DNA from: Tumebacillus avium
GTDB lineage: Bacteria; Bacillota; Bacilli; Tumebacillales; Tumebacillaceae
Direction of reading: 5' to 3'
NCBI RefSeq assembly: GCF_002162355.1
Contig: NZ_CP021434.1
Coordinates: 3,526,001 to 3,590,000 of the forward strand
DNA length: 64,000 nucleotides
The translations under genes were made by a program, and so were the position numbers. This document shows, piece after piece, positions 22,123 through 30,204 of this stretch. Numbering within the stretch: the first letter of the stretch is position 1; the number at the start of each line of letters is the position of its first letter. The notes beneath the pieces are model-generated. The model worked only from the letters and a program-made list of their open reading frames with translations, was not told where the DNA came from and searched no databases.

Positions 22123-23166
22123 ATGCCGACAAACGAGCGTAAAGTGCAAACATCTGAGTGGCAAAGCGAACTGGTCCTGGCCCGTGACATCATCGGGGAG
22201 CGGGGGCAGTTGGTACTGCCGCGCAAAACGGTGCTGACCCAAGCACAGTTGACCCGGCTGAAACAGCTCGGCATCTTAGAAGTCTGGGTACGGGAGATCG
22301 ACCCGGTGGTCGCGCCGCTGTTCAATGATGTCATCGTGCAGGTCTATGAAGAAGCAGCCATCTGCGTCGAAGACCTGTTTGCTCAAGCGTCTGCTGCCCG
22401 GCAGCTCGATTTGGCAGGGACGCCCGACGTGCTGCAGCAGTTCTGGCGCGCTTGCAAGGAAGAGACCAATTTTTTGAATTTAATTCTGAATCTTCGCACG
22501 TTGGATGACTATACCTTTCAACATTCGCTGGGGGTCGGACTGCTCAGCGCGCAGATCGGCGAGTGGCTGGGCCTTTCAGTAGAAGCATGCGATGACCTGC
22601 TTTTGGCCGGCACTTTGCATGATATCGGCAAAAGCCTGGTCGATCAGGATGTGCTGCTCAAGCCGGACCGCCTGACGCGCGAAGAGTACGAACATATCAA
22701 GGCGCATACGACGCTCGGGTACATGGTGCTGCGCAACTCGGATGTCAAAGAAACGGTAGCGCTGACGGCGCTCAATCATCATGAGCGCATGGACGGCAGC
22801 GGATATCCGCGCGGCTTGAAGCAGGGGGAGATCGACCTGTACGCCCGCATCGTCGCCGTCTCCGATGTGTTTAATGCGATGACATCGCGCCGCGTCTACC
22901 GCGATGCCGCTTCCTATTACCGGGTGCTCGATGAGCTGTTAAGCGATTCGTTTGGCGCGCTCGACCCGGAGGTGGTGCTGATCTTTGCACAGCGGATGGC
23001 TGGATATTTTGTCGGCAACGTGGTGCGGCTGACCAACGGCCAGTCCGGCAAAGTGGTGCTGATCCCGCAAGATCGCCCGATGCGCCCCTTGTTGCTGGTC
23101 GGGGAAGGGTATCTCGATCTGCAGAAGCACCCGGAGTTGTACATCGAAAAAGTGCTGGAAGTATGA
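22123..23166 (+). CDS. HD-GYP domain cyclic-di-GMP phosphodiesterase
   Basis: 347 aa. Catalytic HD motif HDIGK (about 166-170) and the GYP motif HHERMDGSGYPRG are intact, so hydrolysis of c-di-GMP is likely. The N-terminal roughly 100 residues resemble the leader domain of other Bacillota HD-GYP proteins. Own promoter; downstream genes may be co-transcribed (about 40-nt gap). A separate YajQ protein at 30.2 kb belongs to a family with c-di-GMP-binding members. Confidence 0.92.
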   Translation: MPTNERKVQTSEWQSELVLARDIIGERGQLVLPRKTVLTQAQLTRLKQLGILEVWVREIDPVVAPLFNDVIVQVYEEAAICVEDLFAQASAARQLDLAGTPDVLQQFWRACKEETNFLNLILNLRTLDDYTFQHSLGVGLLSAQIGEWLGLSVEACDDLLLAGTLHDIGKSLVDQDVLLKPDRLTREEYEHIKAHTTLGYMVLRNSDVKETVALTALNHHERMDGSGYPRGLKQGEIDLYARIVAVSDVFNAMTSRRVYRDAASYYRVLDELLSDSFGALDPEVVLIFAQRMAGYFVGNVVRLTNGQSGKVVLIPQDRPMRPLLLVGEGYLDLQKHPELYIEKVLEV

Positions 23167-23206
23167 TACAATGGTCGCAGTTTTAAGATCGAAGGAGACT
23201 TGCCAC

Positions 23207-23410
23207 ATGAGCGGAACCCAAACGCTTGAGCAACTGATAAAAGACAAGAAGCTGACCGTGCAGAAGATCGCAGATGAGACTGGGGTCTCGACGCTCGCTT
23301 TGGAATTTTTAGTTTACAAACAACATCAGCCGAAGCCGCACATCGCTCAAAAGATCGCCAAAGTGTTGGAGATGAAAGTCGGCGAGATCTGGCCGGAACT
23401 GAAACCATAA
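23207..23410 (+). CDS. Small helix-turn-helix (XRE-like) protein
   Basis: 67 aa; ATG 23207 has SD AAGGAG 9 nt upstream. The whole protein is one HTH-like domain (KLTVQKIADETGVST...; IAQKIAKVLEMKVGEIWP), typical of Cro/C1-type mini-regulators. Stop overlaps the next start (TAATG). Target unknown. Confidence 0.8.
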   Translation: MSGTQTLEQLIKDKKLTVQKIADETGVSTLALEFLVYKQHQPKPHIAQKIAKVLEMKVGEIWPELKP

Positions 23411-23787
23411 TGCGCAAGATTTTTGTGTATGGCACATTGCTCACCGGCGAATCAAATCACACTGTCGCCGCACCCTACCTGCTGCAGGCCGAGCCTGGCC
23501 GCGTGCGGGGCCGCCTGTATGATGCGGCACAAGGGCGCTATCCGGCGCTGGTCCTCGATCCGGGCGGTGAGTGGATCGAAGGGGAATGGTTTCTGGTCAC
23601 GCCGGAGGGCGTAGCGCGAATGGATGAGCTGGAAGAGTTTTTTGGACCGGATCATCCCGACAACCTGTACGAGCGCGTGGCGGTGTGCGACGCGGATACC
23701 GGGCAGGAAGGCGAAGTGTACGTCTGGCGAGATCACCGCAGTTGCCCGCCGATTCGCGGCAGGTCGTGGCGCACCTATCGCCGATAA
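23410..23787 (+). CDS. Gamma-glutamylcyclotransferase-like (YtfP/GGCT) protein
   Basis: 125 aa. Starts with the GGCT substrate loop VYGTLL; the candidate catalytic Glu is in MDELEEF; the fold extends to the end (EVYVW). Family members act on gamma-glutamyl amines or peptides. Translationally coupled to the small HTH protein. Confidence 0.85.
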   Translation: MRKIFVYGTLLTGESNHTVAAPYLLQAEPGRVRGRLYDAAQGRYPALVLDPGGEWIEGEWFLVTPEGVARMDELEEFFGPDHPDNLYERVAVCDADTGQEGEVYVWRDHRSCPPIRGRSWRTYRR

Positions 23788-23838
23788 CCAAAGAGAAAGC
23801 GACCTCTGCTCAAGCGCGGAGGTCGCTTTCTCTTTGGT
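23785..23838. terminator. Bidirectional terminator between GGCT gene and SASP gene
   Basis: 21-bp perfect inverted repeat (23785-23805 with 23818-23838) with a 12-nt loop, lying between convergent genes. The pyrimidine-rich arms serve both strands. Confidence 0.8.
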
Positions 23839-23866
23839 TGTCCCTATGTAGCAGAGGCGTGAGTGG

Positions 23867-24094
23867 TTAGCGGCGCATGCCCATTTGGCCCATGCTGCCC
23901 ATACCGGACATGGACTGTTCGGCAAAACCCACCAGACGCTTGGTCATTTCACCGCCAACCGAACCGTTCAATCGGGAGGGGGTGTCACCACCGAGGTTTA
24001 CACCAAATTCATTCGCAATTTCGTATTTCATCTGATCCAGCGCGTTTTCTGCACCGTTGACCAGCAGACGATTACGACCGGAATTGCTTGCCAT
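23867..24094 (-). CDS. Alpha/beta-type small acid-soluble spore protein
   Basis: 75 aa. DNA-protecting spore protein made in the forespore. Contains both conserved SASP stretches ([15 protein letters not shown], with the GPR protease cleavage region around EIA, and GEMTKRLV). It ends with a Gly/Met-rich tail. ATG at 24094 has SD AAGGAGGTG; the frame is open upstream but family members begin here. No convincing sigma-G promoter was found by eye. Confidence 0.95.
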   Translation of the reverse strand: MASNSGRNRLLVNGAENALDQMKYEIANEFGVNLGGDTPSRLNGSVGGEMTKRLVGFAEQSMSGMGSMGQMGMRR

Positions 24095-24214
24095 TGCTAT
24101 CACCTCCTTGTATTGAATACCTTTCCTTGGCATCTTCGATCTTATACATGGGATGTTATCCTTTTTTTCGGTCATCCTAAGCGGTAAAGACCGATGAGTA
24201 GTGGAGGTGTGGCA

Positions 24215-24397
24215 GTGCGCTCCGACAGCTTAAAAATGATCAATCTCTATGAAATTCCGGTTGGCGATGTCAAACGCATCGTCGATGTGCTGCAAAACGA
24301 TCTCAAGGAATACGAGCAGCTCGATGCCGATTTTGGTCCTGGCACGGAAGAGGCTTTGAAAAAATTTGTTGAGGAATTGTCCAGACATCTCGAGTAG
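24215..24397 (+). CDS. Hypothetical protein, 60 aa
   Basis: GTG 24215 has SD GGAGGTG at a 5-nt spacing; the in-frame ATG at 24194 has no SD. Acidic, probably helical ([19 protein letters not shown]). I do not recognise the family. It lies divergent from the SASP gene and is followed 17 nt later by a tiny membrane protein. Confidence 0.65.
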   Translation: MRSDSLKMINLYEIPVGDVKRIVDVLQNDLKEYEQLDADFGPGTEEALKKFVEELSRHLE

Positions 24398-24414
24398 AAA
24401 GGAGTGCATCACGC

Positions 24415-24528
24415 ATGCCGCCATCCCTCTGGTTTACCGCCAATTGGATCTGGGTGCTCACCGTTCTGGCCGCGGTCGGGATTCTCGTCTATCTGATGAC
24501 ATACCGCCGAAAGAACAAGCGCAGATAA
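24415..24528 (+). CDS. Single-pass membrane microprotein, 37 aa
   Basis: ATG with SD GGAG 10 nt upstream; encodes a short N-terminus, one TM helix (WIWVLTVLAAVGILVYLM) and a basic tail (RRKNKRR), so Nout-Cin by the positive-inside rule. Shares its transcription unit with the 60-aa protein and ends at a terminator. Confidence 0.6.
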   Translation: MPPSLWFTANWIWVLTVLAAVGILVYLMTYRRKNKRR

Positions 24529-24533
24529 AAAAC

Positions 24534-24571
24534 AAGCCGCCTGCCCGTCATTCCCGGGTCAGGCGGCTTTT
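24534..24571. terminator. Bidirectional terminator
   Basis: AAGCCGCCTG/CAGGCGGCTT stem with an inner CCCG/CGGG, between convergent genes. Confidence 0.8.
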
Positions 24572-24608
24572 CGCGGTGATGCGCATCGTTTTGGTTATTT
24601 CCAGTTCT

Positions 24609-24953
24609 TTATTTCCACTTCTCGATGCCGATGATATAAGCTTGCGTAAAACCGATTCCGAGGTTGCGCGTTTCTCGGAGCAGCGCCCGGATGACCGATT
24701 CGTGTCCGTTTTTCATCAGGGTCTCAATGATCGTTTTGGTGGTAAACGGTTCGCTCATCCCTTCCTGCACGTCCGGATCGTGTTCGAGATCGTCCAGCCA
24801 TTCATCGCTGTAGTGCGGGCCGAGTCGCTCTGCGTACGCCTTTTTGTACAGGTCTTTCACCGAAAAGGGCAGATCCAGTGCCTTTAAATAGAAGTCCAAC
24901 TGATACAAGGCCTGGTCCGTTGTGTACTCGATATGATGAAATTCTTGTGCCAC
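24609..24953 (-). CDS. Hypothetical protein, paralogue of the protein at 29289-29657
   Basis: 114 aa, GTG start with SD GGGGAG 7 nt upstream. Not a family I recognise. It aligns along its length with the 122-aa protein at 29.3 kb: AL-QL--Y---, PF---DLY--AY, ---D-DP-V--G, and a C-terminal RET--LGIG block. Soluble, no TM. Divergent from a membrane microprotein gene. The two loci define a paralogous family; function unknown. Confidence 0.75.
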   Translation of the reverse strand: MAQEFHHIEYTTDQALYQLDFYLKALDLPFSVKDLYKKAYAERLGPHYSDEWLDDLEHDPDVQEGMSEPFTTKTIIETLMKNGHESVIRALLRETRNLGIGFTQAYIIGIEKWK

Positions 24954-25031
24954 CCTGACATCTCCCCTTTTCCTGTGACCTTCGAATCCTTTTTCTATAT
25001 ATATTCAAAATCAGAAAAAGTGATGATTTTT

Positions 25032-25040
25032 TGGTACAAT
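25032..25040 (+). promoter_or_regulatory. Extended -10 promoter for microprotein gene
   Basis: TGGTACAAT, TGn-extended -10, 33 nt before the GTG start at 25073. Confidence 0.45.
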
Positions 25041-25072
25041 ATGATGGAATTGCAAATGAGGAGGAAGACATT

Positions 25073-25162
25073 GTGGATTTCTTTATGGCGGTAGCGTTTG
25101 TACTCGTGGGGTTTCTCACGTTTGGACTTATGTTGATCTTTGCGCGCAAGAAAAAGAAATAA
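25073..25162 (+). CDS. Single-pass membrane microprotein, 29 aa
   Basis: GTG start with a strong SD (GAGGAGG) 7 nt upstream. One hydrophobic helix (MAVAFVLVGFLTFGLMLIFA) followed by a basic RKKKK tail. Closed by a perfect hairpin. Its expression is supported only by the promoter, SD and terminator arrangement. Confidence 0.6.
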   Translation: MDFFMAVAFVLVGFLTFGLMLIFARKKKK

Positions 25163-25198
25163 GGTTGGAACTTCGAGAGTCGAAGTTCCAACCTTATA
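25162..25198. terminator. Bidirectional terminator between microprotein and MFS genes
   Basis: 16-bp perfect stem (AAGGTTGGAACTTCGA and its complement) with a GAG loop. The T-rich flank is on the minus-strand side, so it terminates best for the MFS gene, whose last codons it covers. Confidence 0.75.
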
Positions 25199-26405
25199 CG
25201 CGTAAGGTCTCATTGGTGCGCCGGAAAAAGAACAAGGCAACGAGCGGAGACAGGCCGACCAATAAGAAGGTCAGTTTCATCGATAAGCCTTCCGATAGCA
25301 GCCATTGCAGCCCAATCAAGGCGAGGATCGACAGACAGCGCCCGGTGTTGACCACCGATTCCCGGATGACGATGTACTCGACTTTGCGGTGCACCGCTTC
25401 CGGCAGCTGTCCCATCACATCGTAGGTGAGACAGGAGTAGGGGATGACCAAGAGTGGCGTGAACAAGGAGTTGGCGATCCCAAAGACAAACAGGGAGACT
25501 TTGTTCACTTCAAATAGCAGCATCAGCACGGAGAGTCCCAGCATGAAGGCGGCCGTCGTCACAAAGGTGTTGCGCCGCGCGGTGGTCAGGAATTTTTTGA
25601 CCACATAGTAGGCGACCAGCGACCCGGCTGACGTGAACAGCAGGTAGCGCGAGGCGGTCAATTCGTCCTGCGTGACCACGAACACCAGCAAAAACGGCAA
25701 AAAGGCGAGCGTGCCTTCCCGAAATCCCATCGAGAATGACATGGTGAGCATTTTTCTCCATAAATTCTTGTGTTCTTGCGGTGAAAATCCGGCGTACAAA
25801 TCGTAAGAGGGCGGTCCCCCTTTTGGCTGCAGCTTCCATGTGATCAGCACGGCGGTCAGGAACAGAGCAAACGAGACGGTAAAGATGATCGTATAGCCTT
25901 TCATCGGCAAGGTGGAAAGGATACGTCCGGCGAGCAGCGGGGCTGCCATCGTGGCCACAGCGAACAAAAAGCCGTTCGCCCCGTTGTATTCGTCCCGCGT
26001 CTCCGGTTCGGTCACTTCAAACACAAGCACGTTGTAGGACAGCCAAAAGAAGCCGGTGCCAATGCCCTGCAGCATCCCAAGCAGCACGTACAGGCTCACA
26101 GCCCGCGAACCGAAGCTGATGATCAGGATGTAAAACAAGGCGAGGATGGCGACGCCGATGCGCAGCGTGTACAAGCGGTCACTCTTTTTGGCAATCCAGC
26201 CGGCGATGGTGTACCCGATCGCAGAAAACAAAAAGATGTAGAAGTTGTAGATGGCAATCTGCTCCACGCTCTGCAGGAACTTCCAGAGGTAGATGTTGAG
26301 GAAAGTGTTTGATAAGGCGCTCGCTCCCGCAAAAAGGGTGTTGATCGAAAGCAGCCATTTGGAGCTCGGCGGCAAAAGCTGCCGAGTGGCTTCTGTCGTG
26401 TTCAT
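25194..26405 (-). CDS. MFS transporter
   Basis: 403 aa with about 12 hydrophobic helices. ATG at 26405 has SD AAGGAGG; the upstream in-frame extension is unlikely. The loop after TM2 (GWIAKKSDRLYTLRIG) resembles the MFS motif-A position. Substrate unknown; the B. subtilis region also carries an MFS gene (ymfD), but I cannot claim orthology. Confidence 0.85.
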   Translation of the reverse strand: MNTTEATRQLLPPSSKWLLSINTLFAGASALSNTFLNIYLWKFLQSVEQIAIYNFYIFLFSAIGYTIAGWIAKKSDRLYTLRIGVAILALFYILIISFGSRAVSLYVLLGMLQGIGTGFFWLSYNVLVFEVTEPETRDEYNGANGFLFAVATMAAPLLAGRILSTLPMKGYTIIFTVSFALFLTAVLITWKLQPKGGPPSYDLYAGFSPQEHKNLWRKMLTMSFSMGFREGTLAFLPFLLVFVVTQDELTASRYLLFTSAGSLVAYYVVKKFLTTARRNTFVTTAAFMLGLSVLMLLFEVNKVSLFVFGIANSLFTPLLVIPYSCLTYDVMGQLPEAVHRKVEYIVIRESVVNTGRCLSILALIGLQWLLSEGLSMKLTFLLVGLSPLVALFFFRRTNETLRV

Positions 26406-26519
26406 GGATCTCCTCCTTTTTGTGAGATAGACATTCATCAGCTTTCCCGCCATGTGGGCAGGATACGTCTGGAAAAATTCGCAAAGCAATGTTGCCGCTC
26501 GAACCTGCCCGGAACTCTG

Positions 26520-26528
26520 TGTTATACT
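26520..26528 (+). promoter_or_regulatory. Extended -10 promoter for BMP-like lipoprotein
   Basis: TGTTATACT (TGn-TATACT), 62 nt before the ATG; -35 weak. Confidence 0.5.
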
Positions 26529-26590
26529 AGCAAGGAGTACCGTTTTTACGCATCTAAGGCAATCTACAGGCAGGAGCGTTCATTTCCACT

Positions 26591-27595
26591 ATGAAACAGA
26601 GAATCCTACAACTCGTTGCAGCAGGCTGTCTGACCGCTGTGTTCGTCAGCGGTTGTCATAAACCAACATTTGAACATATGGAGCCAAGCACGATCAAATG
26701 GTCGATGAGCGTCGTCTCGACCGCACAGAGCGAAGCGGAGCAGCAGAGCGTTGCCAAACTCGCGCAGGAAGTGGCGGGCAAGCAAGGGCTGTCGGCCGAT
26801 GTGCTGTACCCGGCCCAAGACGGAGATGTGGCGAAGCTGGCTTCGCAAAAAGGGCTTGACCTCGTGCTCGCCTCCGCTGATACGCCGCAGATCGCAGAGC
26901 TGGCCAAAGCACATCCGGAACTGCGCTTTTCACTGCTTGGCGACACGTCCGACCCGGAGTTGAGCAATGTCCGCCATCTCGTCCATGACCGGGCGCGGGT
27001 CTTGTTTATCGCCGGTTATCTGGCGGCGGAAGCAAACCGCACGTCGAACCAGCCGTTTACGGTGGTCGTGAAGGAACTGCGCGCAGCCGACGATCCGGAC
27101 TGGCAGATGATCATGGCCGGGATGCATTATGCCGGGCGCAAAGACGTGCCGGTGCAAGTGCCGGTCTCAGCGCTTGACGGGACCGATGCGGCAGCTGGCC
27201 AGACGGCGGCGGGGCAAGGTGCACGCCCGCTGAAAGGCTTGTCCGCCGTGCTGCTCGACCCGCTTTCGGAAAAAGCGTGGGCAGGGCTTGGAGCGGGCGG
27301 CCAATGGCTGATCCGCACCGATGAAAAGACGGCTGCGTTGCCGTTGCAAGACCGCGTCATCGCCCAGCCGGCGTCCTTGTACGAAACGGCTCTGGAGCAG
27401 GAAGCCGAACTGCTGGTGTCCGGAAAGTGGACAGGTCAGCAAAAGGTCATCGTGGAAGGGACACGGTCGTACCGGATCAACAACGCGTCCGCCTTCGCCG
27501 ATGCCGGGATGGATGTGCGTCTCGAACTGATCGAAGAACAATTGAAATCCGGCGCGATCAAGCCGGATCAATACACAGCAGGAGTTGGCCAATAG
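26591..27595 (+). CDS. BMP-like lipoprotein without adjacent transporter
   Basis: 334 aa. Signal peptide with lipobox VSGC (Cys near residue 22). The body resembles the BMP/PnrA binding fold (LAKAHPELRFSLLGD; VLFIAGYLAAEAN corresponds to the SFLAGYLA block). It is more divergent than the transporter-linked BMP protein at 17.3 kb and has no ABC genes beside it. It could be a sensor or a diverged binding protein. The next gene starts 26 nt downstream. Confidence 0.75.
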   Translation: MKQRILQLVAAGCLTAVFVSGCHKPTFEHMEPSTIKWSMSVVSTAQSEAEQQSVAKLAQEVAGKQGLSADVLYPAQDGDVAKLASQKGLDLVLASADTPQIAELAKAHPELRFSLLGDTSDPELSNVRHLVHDRARVLFIAGYLAAEANRTSNQPFTVVVKELRAADDPDWQMIMAGMHYAGRKDVPVQVPVSALDGTDAAAGQTAAGQGARPLKGLSAVLLDPLSEKAWAGLGAGGQWLIRTDEKTAALPLQDRVIAQPASLYETALEQEAELLVSGKWTGQQKVIVEGTRSYRINNASAFADAGMDVRLELIEEQLKSGAIKPDQYTAGVGQ

Positions 27596-27621
27596 GCTGC
27601 TCCTGAGGCAAAAGGGGATGA

Positions 27622-28401
27622 ATGGTGTTGGAGGATTGGTATTTGGAATATCACATCCACAAGGACAGACCGGGTCTGCTCGGTGATATTGCCTCACTGC
27701 TCGGGATGCTGTCGATCAACATCCTGACCGTAAACGGTGTGGAAAACAAAAATCGCGGATTTCTGCTGCAGACAGATGACCGGCAAAAGATCTCAGCGCT
27801 GCGTTCCATGCTGCGCAAAGTCGAAAATATCACCGTCACGGCCCTGCGCCAACCGACCTTGATCGACCGTCTGGCCTTGCGCCACGGCATGTTCATCGAG
27901 CGCGAATCCAGCGAGAATGTCAAAACGTATAAATTTACCAGGGACCAACTTGGAATTCTTGTGGATTTTTTGGGGGAATTACTAAAAAAAGAAGGAAATC
28001 AGGTGATCGGCATCAGAGGGATGCCCCGCGTTGGCAAAACGGAGTCGATCGTCGCTGCCAGCGTATACGCCAACAAGCGATGGTCGTTCGTGTCCTCCAC
28101 GCTCTTGCGCCAGACGATCCGCTATCGGCTGGAAGAGGATGAGATGGCGACAGACAACATGGTCTACCTGATTGACGGCATCGTCTCGACGCTCCGCTCC
28201 AACGAGCAGCACCATTCGCTCGTTCGCGAGATCATGCGATTGCCGGCGCCAAAGGTGATTGAACACCCTGATATCTTTGTTCGGGAGACAGAATTTGGCT
28301 GGGAACATTTTGACCGGATCATCGAGCTTCGCAACTCGCCGGAAGAAGAGATCTCCTACCAGATGATTCAGACCGGATTTTCATCCTTCGATATCAGTTA
28401 A
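27622..28401 (+). CDS. YmfK-like protein: ACT domain plus P-loop (DUF3388 type)
   Basis: 259 aa. An N-terminal ACT-like domain (DRPGLLGDIASLLGML) precedes a region with a Walker A-like loop (GMPRVGKTES, about residue 133). Same arrangement and location (before ymfM/rodZ) as B. subtilis YmfK. ATG 27622 has SD AAGGGG; GTG 27625 and TTG 27628 are alternatives. Function not established. Confidence 0.82.
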   Translation: MVLEDWYLEYHIHKDRPGLLGDIASLLGMLSINILTVNGVENKNRGFLLQTDDRQKISALRSMLRKVENITVTALRQPTLIDRLALRHGMFIERESSENVKTYKFTRDQLGILVDFLGELLKKEGNQVIGIRGMPRVGKTESIVAASVYANKRWSFVSSTLLRQTIRYRLEEDEMATDNMVYLIDGIVSTLRSNEQHHSLVREIMRLPAPKVIEHPDIFVRETEFGWEHFDRIIELRNSPEEEISYQMIQTGFSSFDIS

Positions 28402-28439
28402 CAAGGAGAAGGCAGCATAGTCTCGAAGGAGGTAACAAC

Positions 28440-29258
28440 GTGCAGGAACTCGGAGCTGAGCTCAAACGAATCCGCGAAGAAAAAGGCTACAAGCTGGAAG
28501 ACGTCCAGCAGGCGACCAAGATCCGCACCCGCTATCTCGAAGCGATCGAAGCGGGCGATCTGTCGGCGCTGCCGGGCGTGGTCTATATTCGCGGCTTTAT
28601 CAAAAGCTATTGTGATTTCCTGGAGATCAACGGCCAGGAGATGCTCGACAAGTACGGGCTGGCTGCAGAGAAAAACGATACGCAGGTCGAGCCGGTGCGC
28701 GTCGCGCAAAAGAACAAAAACCTCGGCAAACCGGCAACGTTTAATCCGCGCCTGCTGCCGCAAGTGGCGATCGCCGTCGCGATCCTCGTGGCGCTGTCGG
28801 CCGCCTATGCGGTGTATGTAAACAAAGACGATCAGCAGCAGGTCAGCAACGAAAAAGCGGAAGTCAAGACGGCGGAGCAGCAAAAGCCGGCAGCCAAACC
28901 GCAAGCGCCTGCCACAACGCCCACACCGGCGCCGAAGCCGGAACCGGCCAAGCCGAAGACGGTGGTCCAGCAGGTGCAGAAAGCCGGCACGCAGACGACC
29001 TATCAAGTGTCCGGCACCAAGGAGATGACGGTGGTGCTCGCCGCGTCCAACGACTGCTGGATGCAAGTCACGGCAGACGGCAAGGTGCTGGAGTCGGGCA
29101 TCGTCAAAAAAGGCGAGACCCGCACCTGGAAGGCGAAACAGGCGATCTCGATGCAGACGGGAGCTTCGAAGTATCTCACCGTCAAAATCAACGAGCAGCC
29201 GGTGCAGATCGAACAGCTCCTCGGCGGCTACACGTTCCTGTTTAACCTCAAGTCGTAA
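28440..29258 (+). CDS. rodZ: RodZ-like cell-shape protein (YmfM)
   Basis: 272 aa, GTG start, SD AAGGAGG. The N-terminal HTH_25 domain (LGAELKRIREEKGYKLEDVQ) is followed by one TM helix (about 108-126), a Pro/Ala/Lys-rich periplasmic linker (about 140-180) and a C-terminal DUF4115 beta domain (about 195-270). RodZ links MreB to the elongation machinery. B. subtilis has ymfM at the same place, upstream of pgsA. Confidence 0.92.
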   Translation: MQELGAELKRIREEKGYKLEDVQQATKIRTRYLEAIEAGDLSALPGVVYIRGFIKSYCDFLEINGQEMLDKYGLAAEKNDTQVEPVRVAQKNKNLGKPATFNPRLLPQVAIAVAILVALSAAYAVYVNKDDQQQVSNEKAEVKTAEQQKPAAKPQAPATTPTPAPKPEPAKPKTVVQQVQKAGTQTTYQVSGTKEMTVVLAASNDCWMQVTADGKVLESGIVKKGETRTWKAKQAISMQTGASKYLTVKINEQPVQIEQLLGGYTFLFNLKS

Positions 29259-29288
29259 GCCAGGCAGAAGTGAAGGGGGATCGGTGCA

Positions 29289-29657
29289 TCAGGATTCGTC
29301 CTCTCCGCCGTCATCAAGGCGGGGCGGGCGGCCGGTGTAGCGTCCGGGTTCGAGGATGCCCATGCCGATCCCCAGCCGTTCTGTCTCGCGGGCAATCACG
29401 TCGAGCAACTGCTCCAGACCGGCGTCATGCAGCGTGTCAAAGATCGTCATCAGCGAGTAAAATTCATCCCGGCCGGCCCGGACATACGGGTCATCCGCCA
29501 AAAACTCCAGCCACAGCGCCCCCGGCATCTCTTCCCACTCGTCCCCATAGGCCATCCTGTAGAGATCGGCCAGCGCAAACGGCACCCCGATCGCGTAAAA
29601 GTACACGCTGAGCTGATCGAGCGCGCGGGCAAGCCGCAATTCTGCTTTTCCTTTCAT
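29289..29657 (-). CDS. Hypothetical protein in SOS-type operon, paralogue of the protein at 24609-24953
   Basis: 122 aa. ATG 29657 lies 6 nt beyond a GGAGGTG SD; an ATG two codons earlier overlaps the upstream stop (TGATG) and is an alternative. Shares the blocks AL-QL, PF---DLY--AYG, DDP-V--G, T--DTL---G and RETERLGIGM with the 24.6-kb protein. Second gene of a two-gene unit behind two LexA-like boxes. Function unknown. Confidence 0.75.
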   Translation of the reverse strand: MKGKAELRLARALDQLSVYFYAIGVPFALADLYRMAYGDEWEEMPGALWLEFLADDPYVRAGRDEFYSLMTIFDTLHDAGLEQLLDVIARETERLGIGMGILEPGRYTGRPPRLDDGGEDES

Positions 29658-29662
29658 CCTCA

Positions 29663-30016
29663 TCACCTCCCGCCCCAAAAATCTTGCAGAAACCGCTCCT
29701 GACATTCCGCATATAAGGTCGCCAGCAGAAAGCAGTGCCGGACTTCATATCCCCGCTCCACGTAGGTGATCTGAAAATCCAGACTGTTTTTTTCCTGTTG
29801 GATCACACGCACTCCGTGACGCCCCAGAAGCCGCTTCGCTTCGCCGATCCGCTTGAGCAGGCCGGCATGAAACGCTTCCAGCCGGTCGATATACGCCTGC
29901 CCGAGGTGCAGCGACAGGGCGCGGATTCTGCCGAGGTCTGCATCGACGTGCTGGCGGAGCAGATGCAGGATGAGGATTTCCTTCACCGTGGAGAGGGGAT
30001 CAAATCCACCGTTCAT
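29663..30016 (-). CDS. Hypothetical protein, first gene of SOS-type operon
   Basis: 117 aa. ATG 30016 has SD GAGGAGG 8 nt upstream. Mostly helical and rich in Leu, Arg and His (LRQHVDADLGRIRALSLHLG), with a later FQITYVERGYEVRHCF segment; no TM, no recognised family. An SOS-type promoter region lies about 20-55 nt upstream. Overlapping coupling with the next gene suggests the two proteins work together. Confidence 0.72.
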   Translation of the reverse strand: MNGGFDPLSTVKEILILHLLRQHVDADLGRIRALSLHLGQAYIDRLEAFHAGLLKRIGEAKRLLGRHGVRVIQQEKNSLDFQITYVERGYEVRHCFLLATLYAECQERFLQDFWGGR

Positions 30017-30036
30017 GTGACCGGCCTCCTCGAAAC

Positions 30037-30072
30037 AGAACAAACGTTCTAGGAATGTATGTTCGTATTCTA
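30037..30072 (-). promoter_or_regulatory. Promoter with two LexA (SOS) box candidates
   Basis: Box 1 (30037-30050) is AGAACAAACGTTCT, a perfect GAAC-N4-GTTC palindrome. It shares the 11-mer GAACAAACGTT with the box upstream of recA in this window. Box 2 (30052-30065) is GGAATGTATGTTCG. A minus-strand extended -10 (TGTTAGAAT, core 30067-30072) places both boxes over or just after the start site. Bacillus consensus: CGAAC-N4-GTTCG. Confidence 0.65.
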
Positions 30073-30151
30073 ACACCGTGTTCGCCATTTTAAAAGCGCG
30101 AACTCAAATTTTTGTGATGGGATTTTTTGGCGCTTAACGTGCGGCGCTTTG

Positions 30152-30160
30152 TGTTATAAT
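30152..30160 (+). promoter_or_regulatory. Extended -10 promoter for yajQ-like gene
   Basis: TGTTATAAT, perfect TGn-TATAAT, 45 nt before the ATG. Confidence 0.65.
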
Positions 30161-30204
30161 TGGGACAGCACATCGTTACAGTTGGTGACAGGAGGTACAT
30201 ACAT

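Noticed and set aside
24095-24190. Sigma-G promoter for the SASP gene
   Set aside because: CATGTATA is near the right place but does not fit CATnHTA, and no matching -35 was found; the promoter is probably there but not identified.
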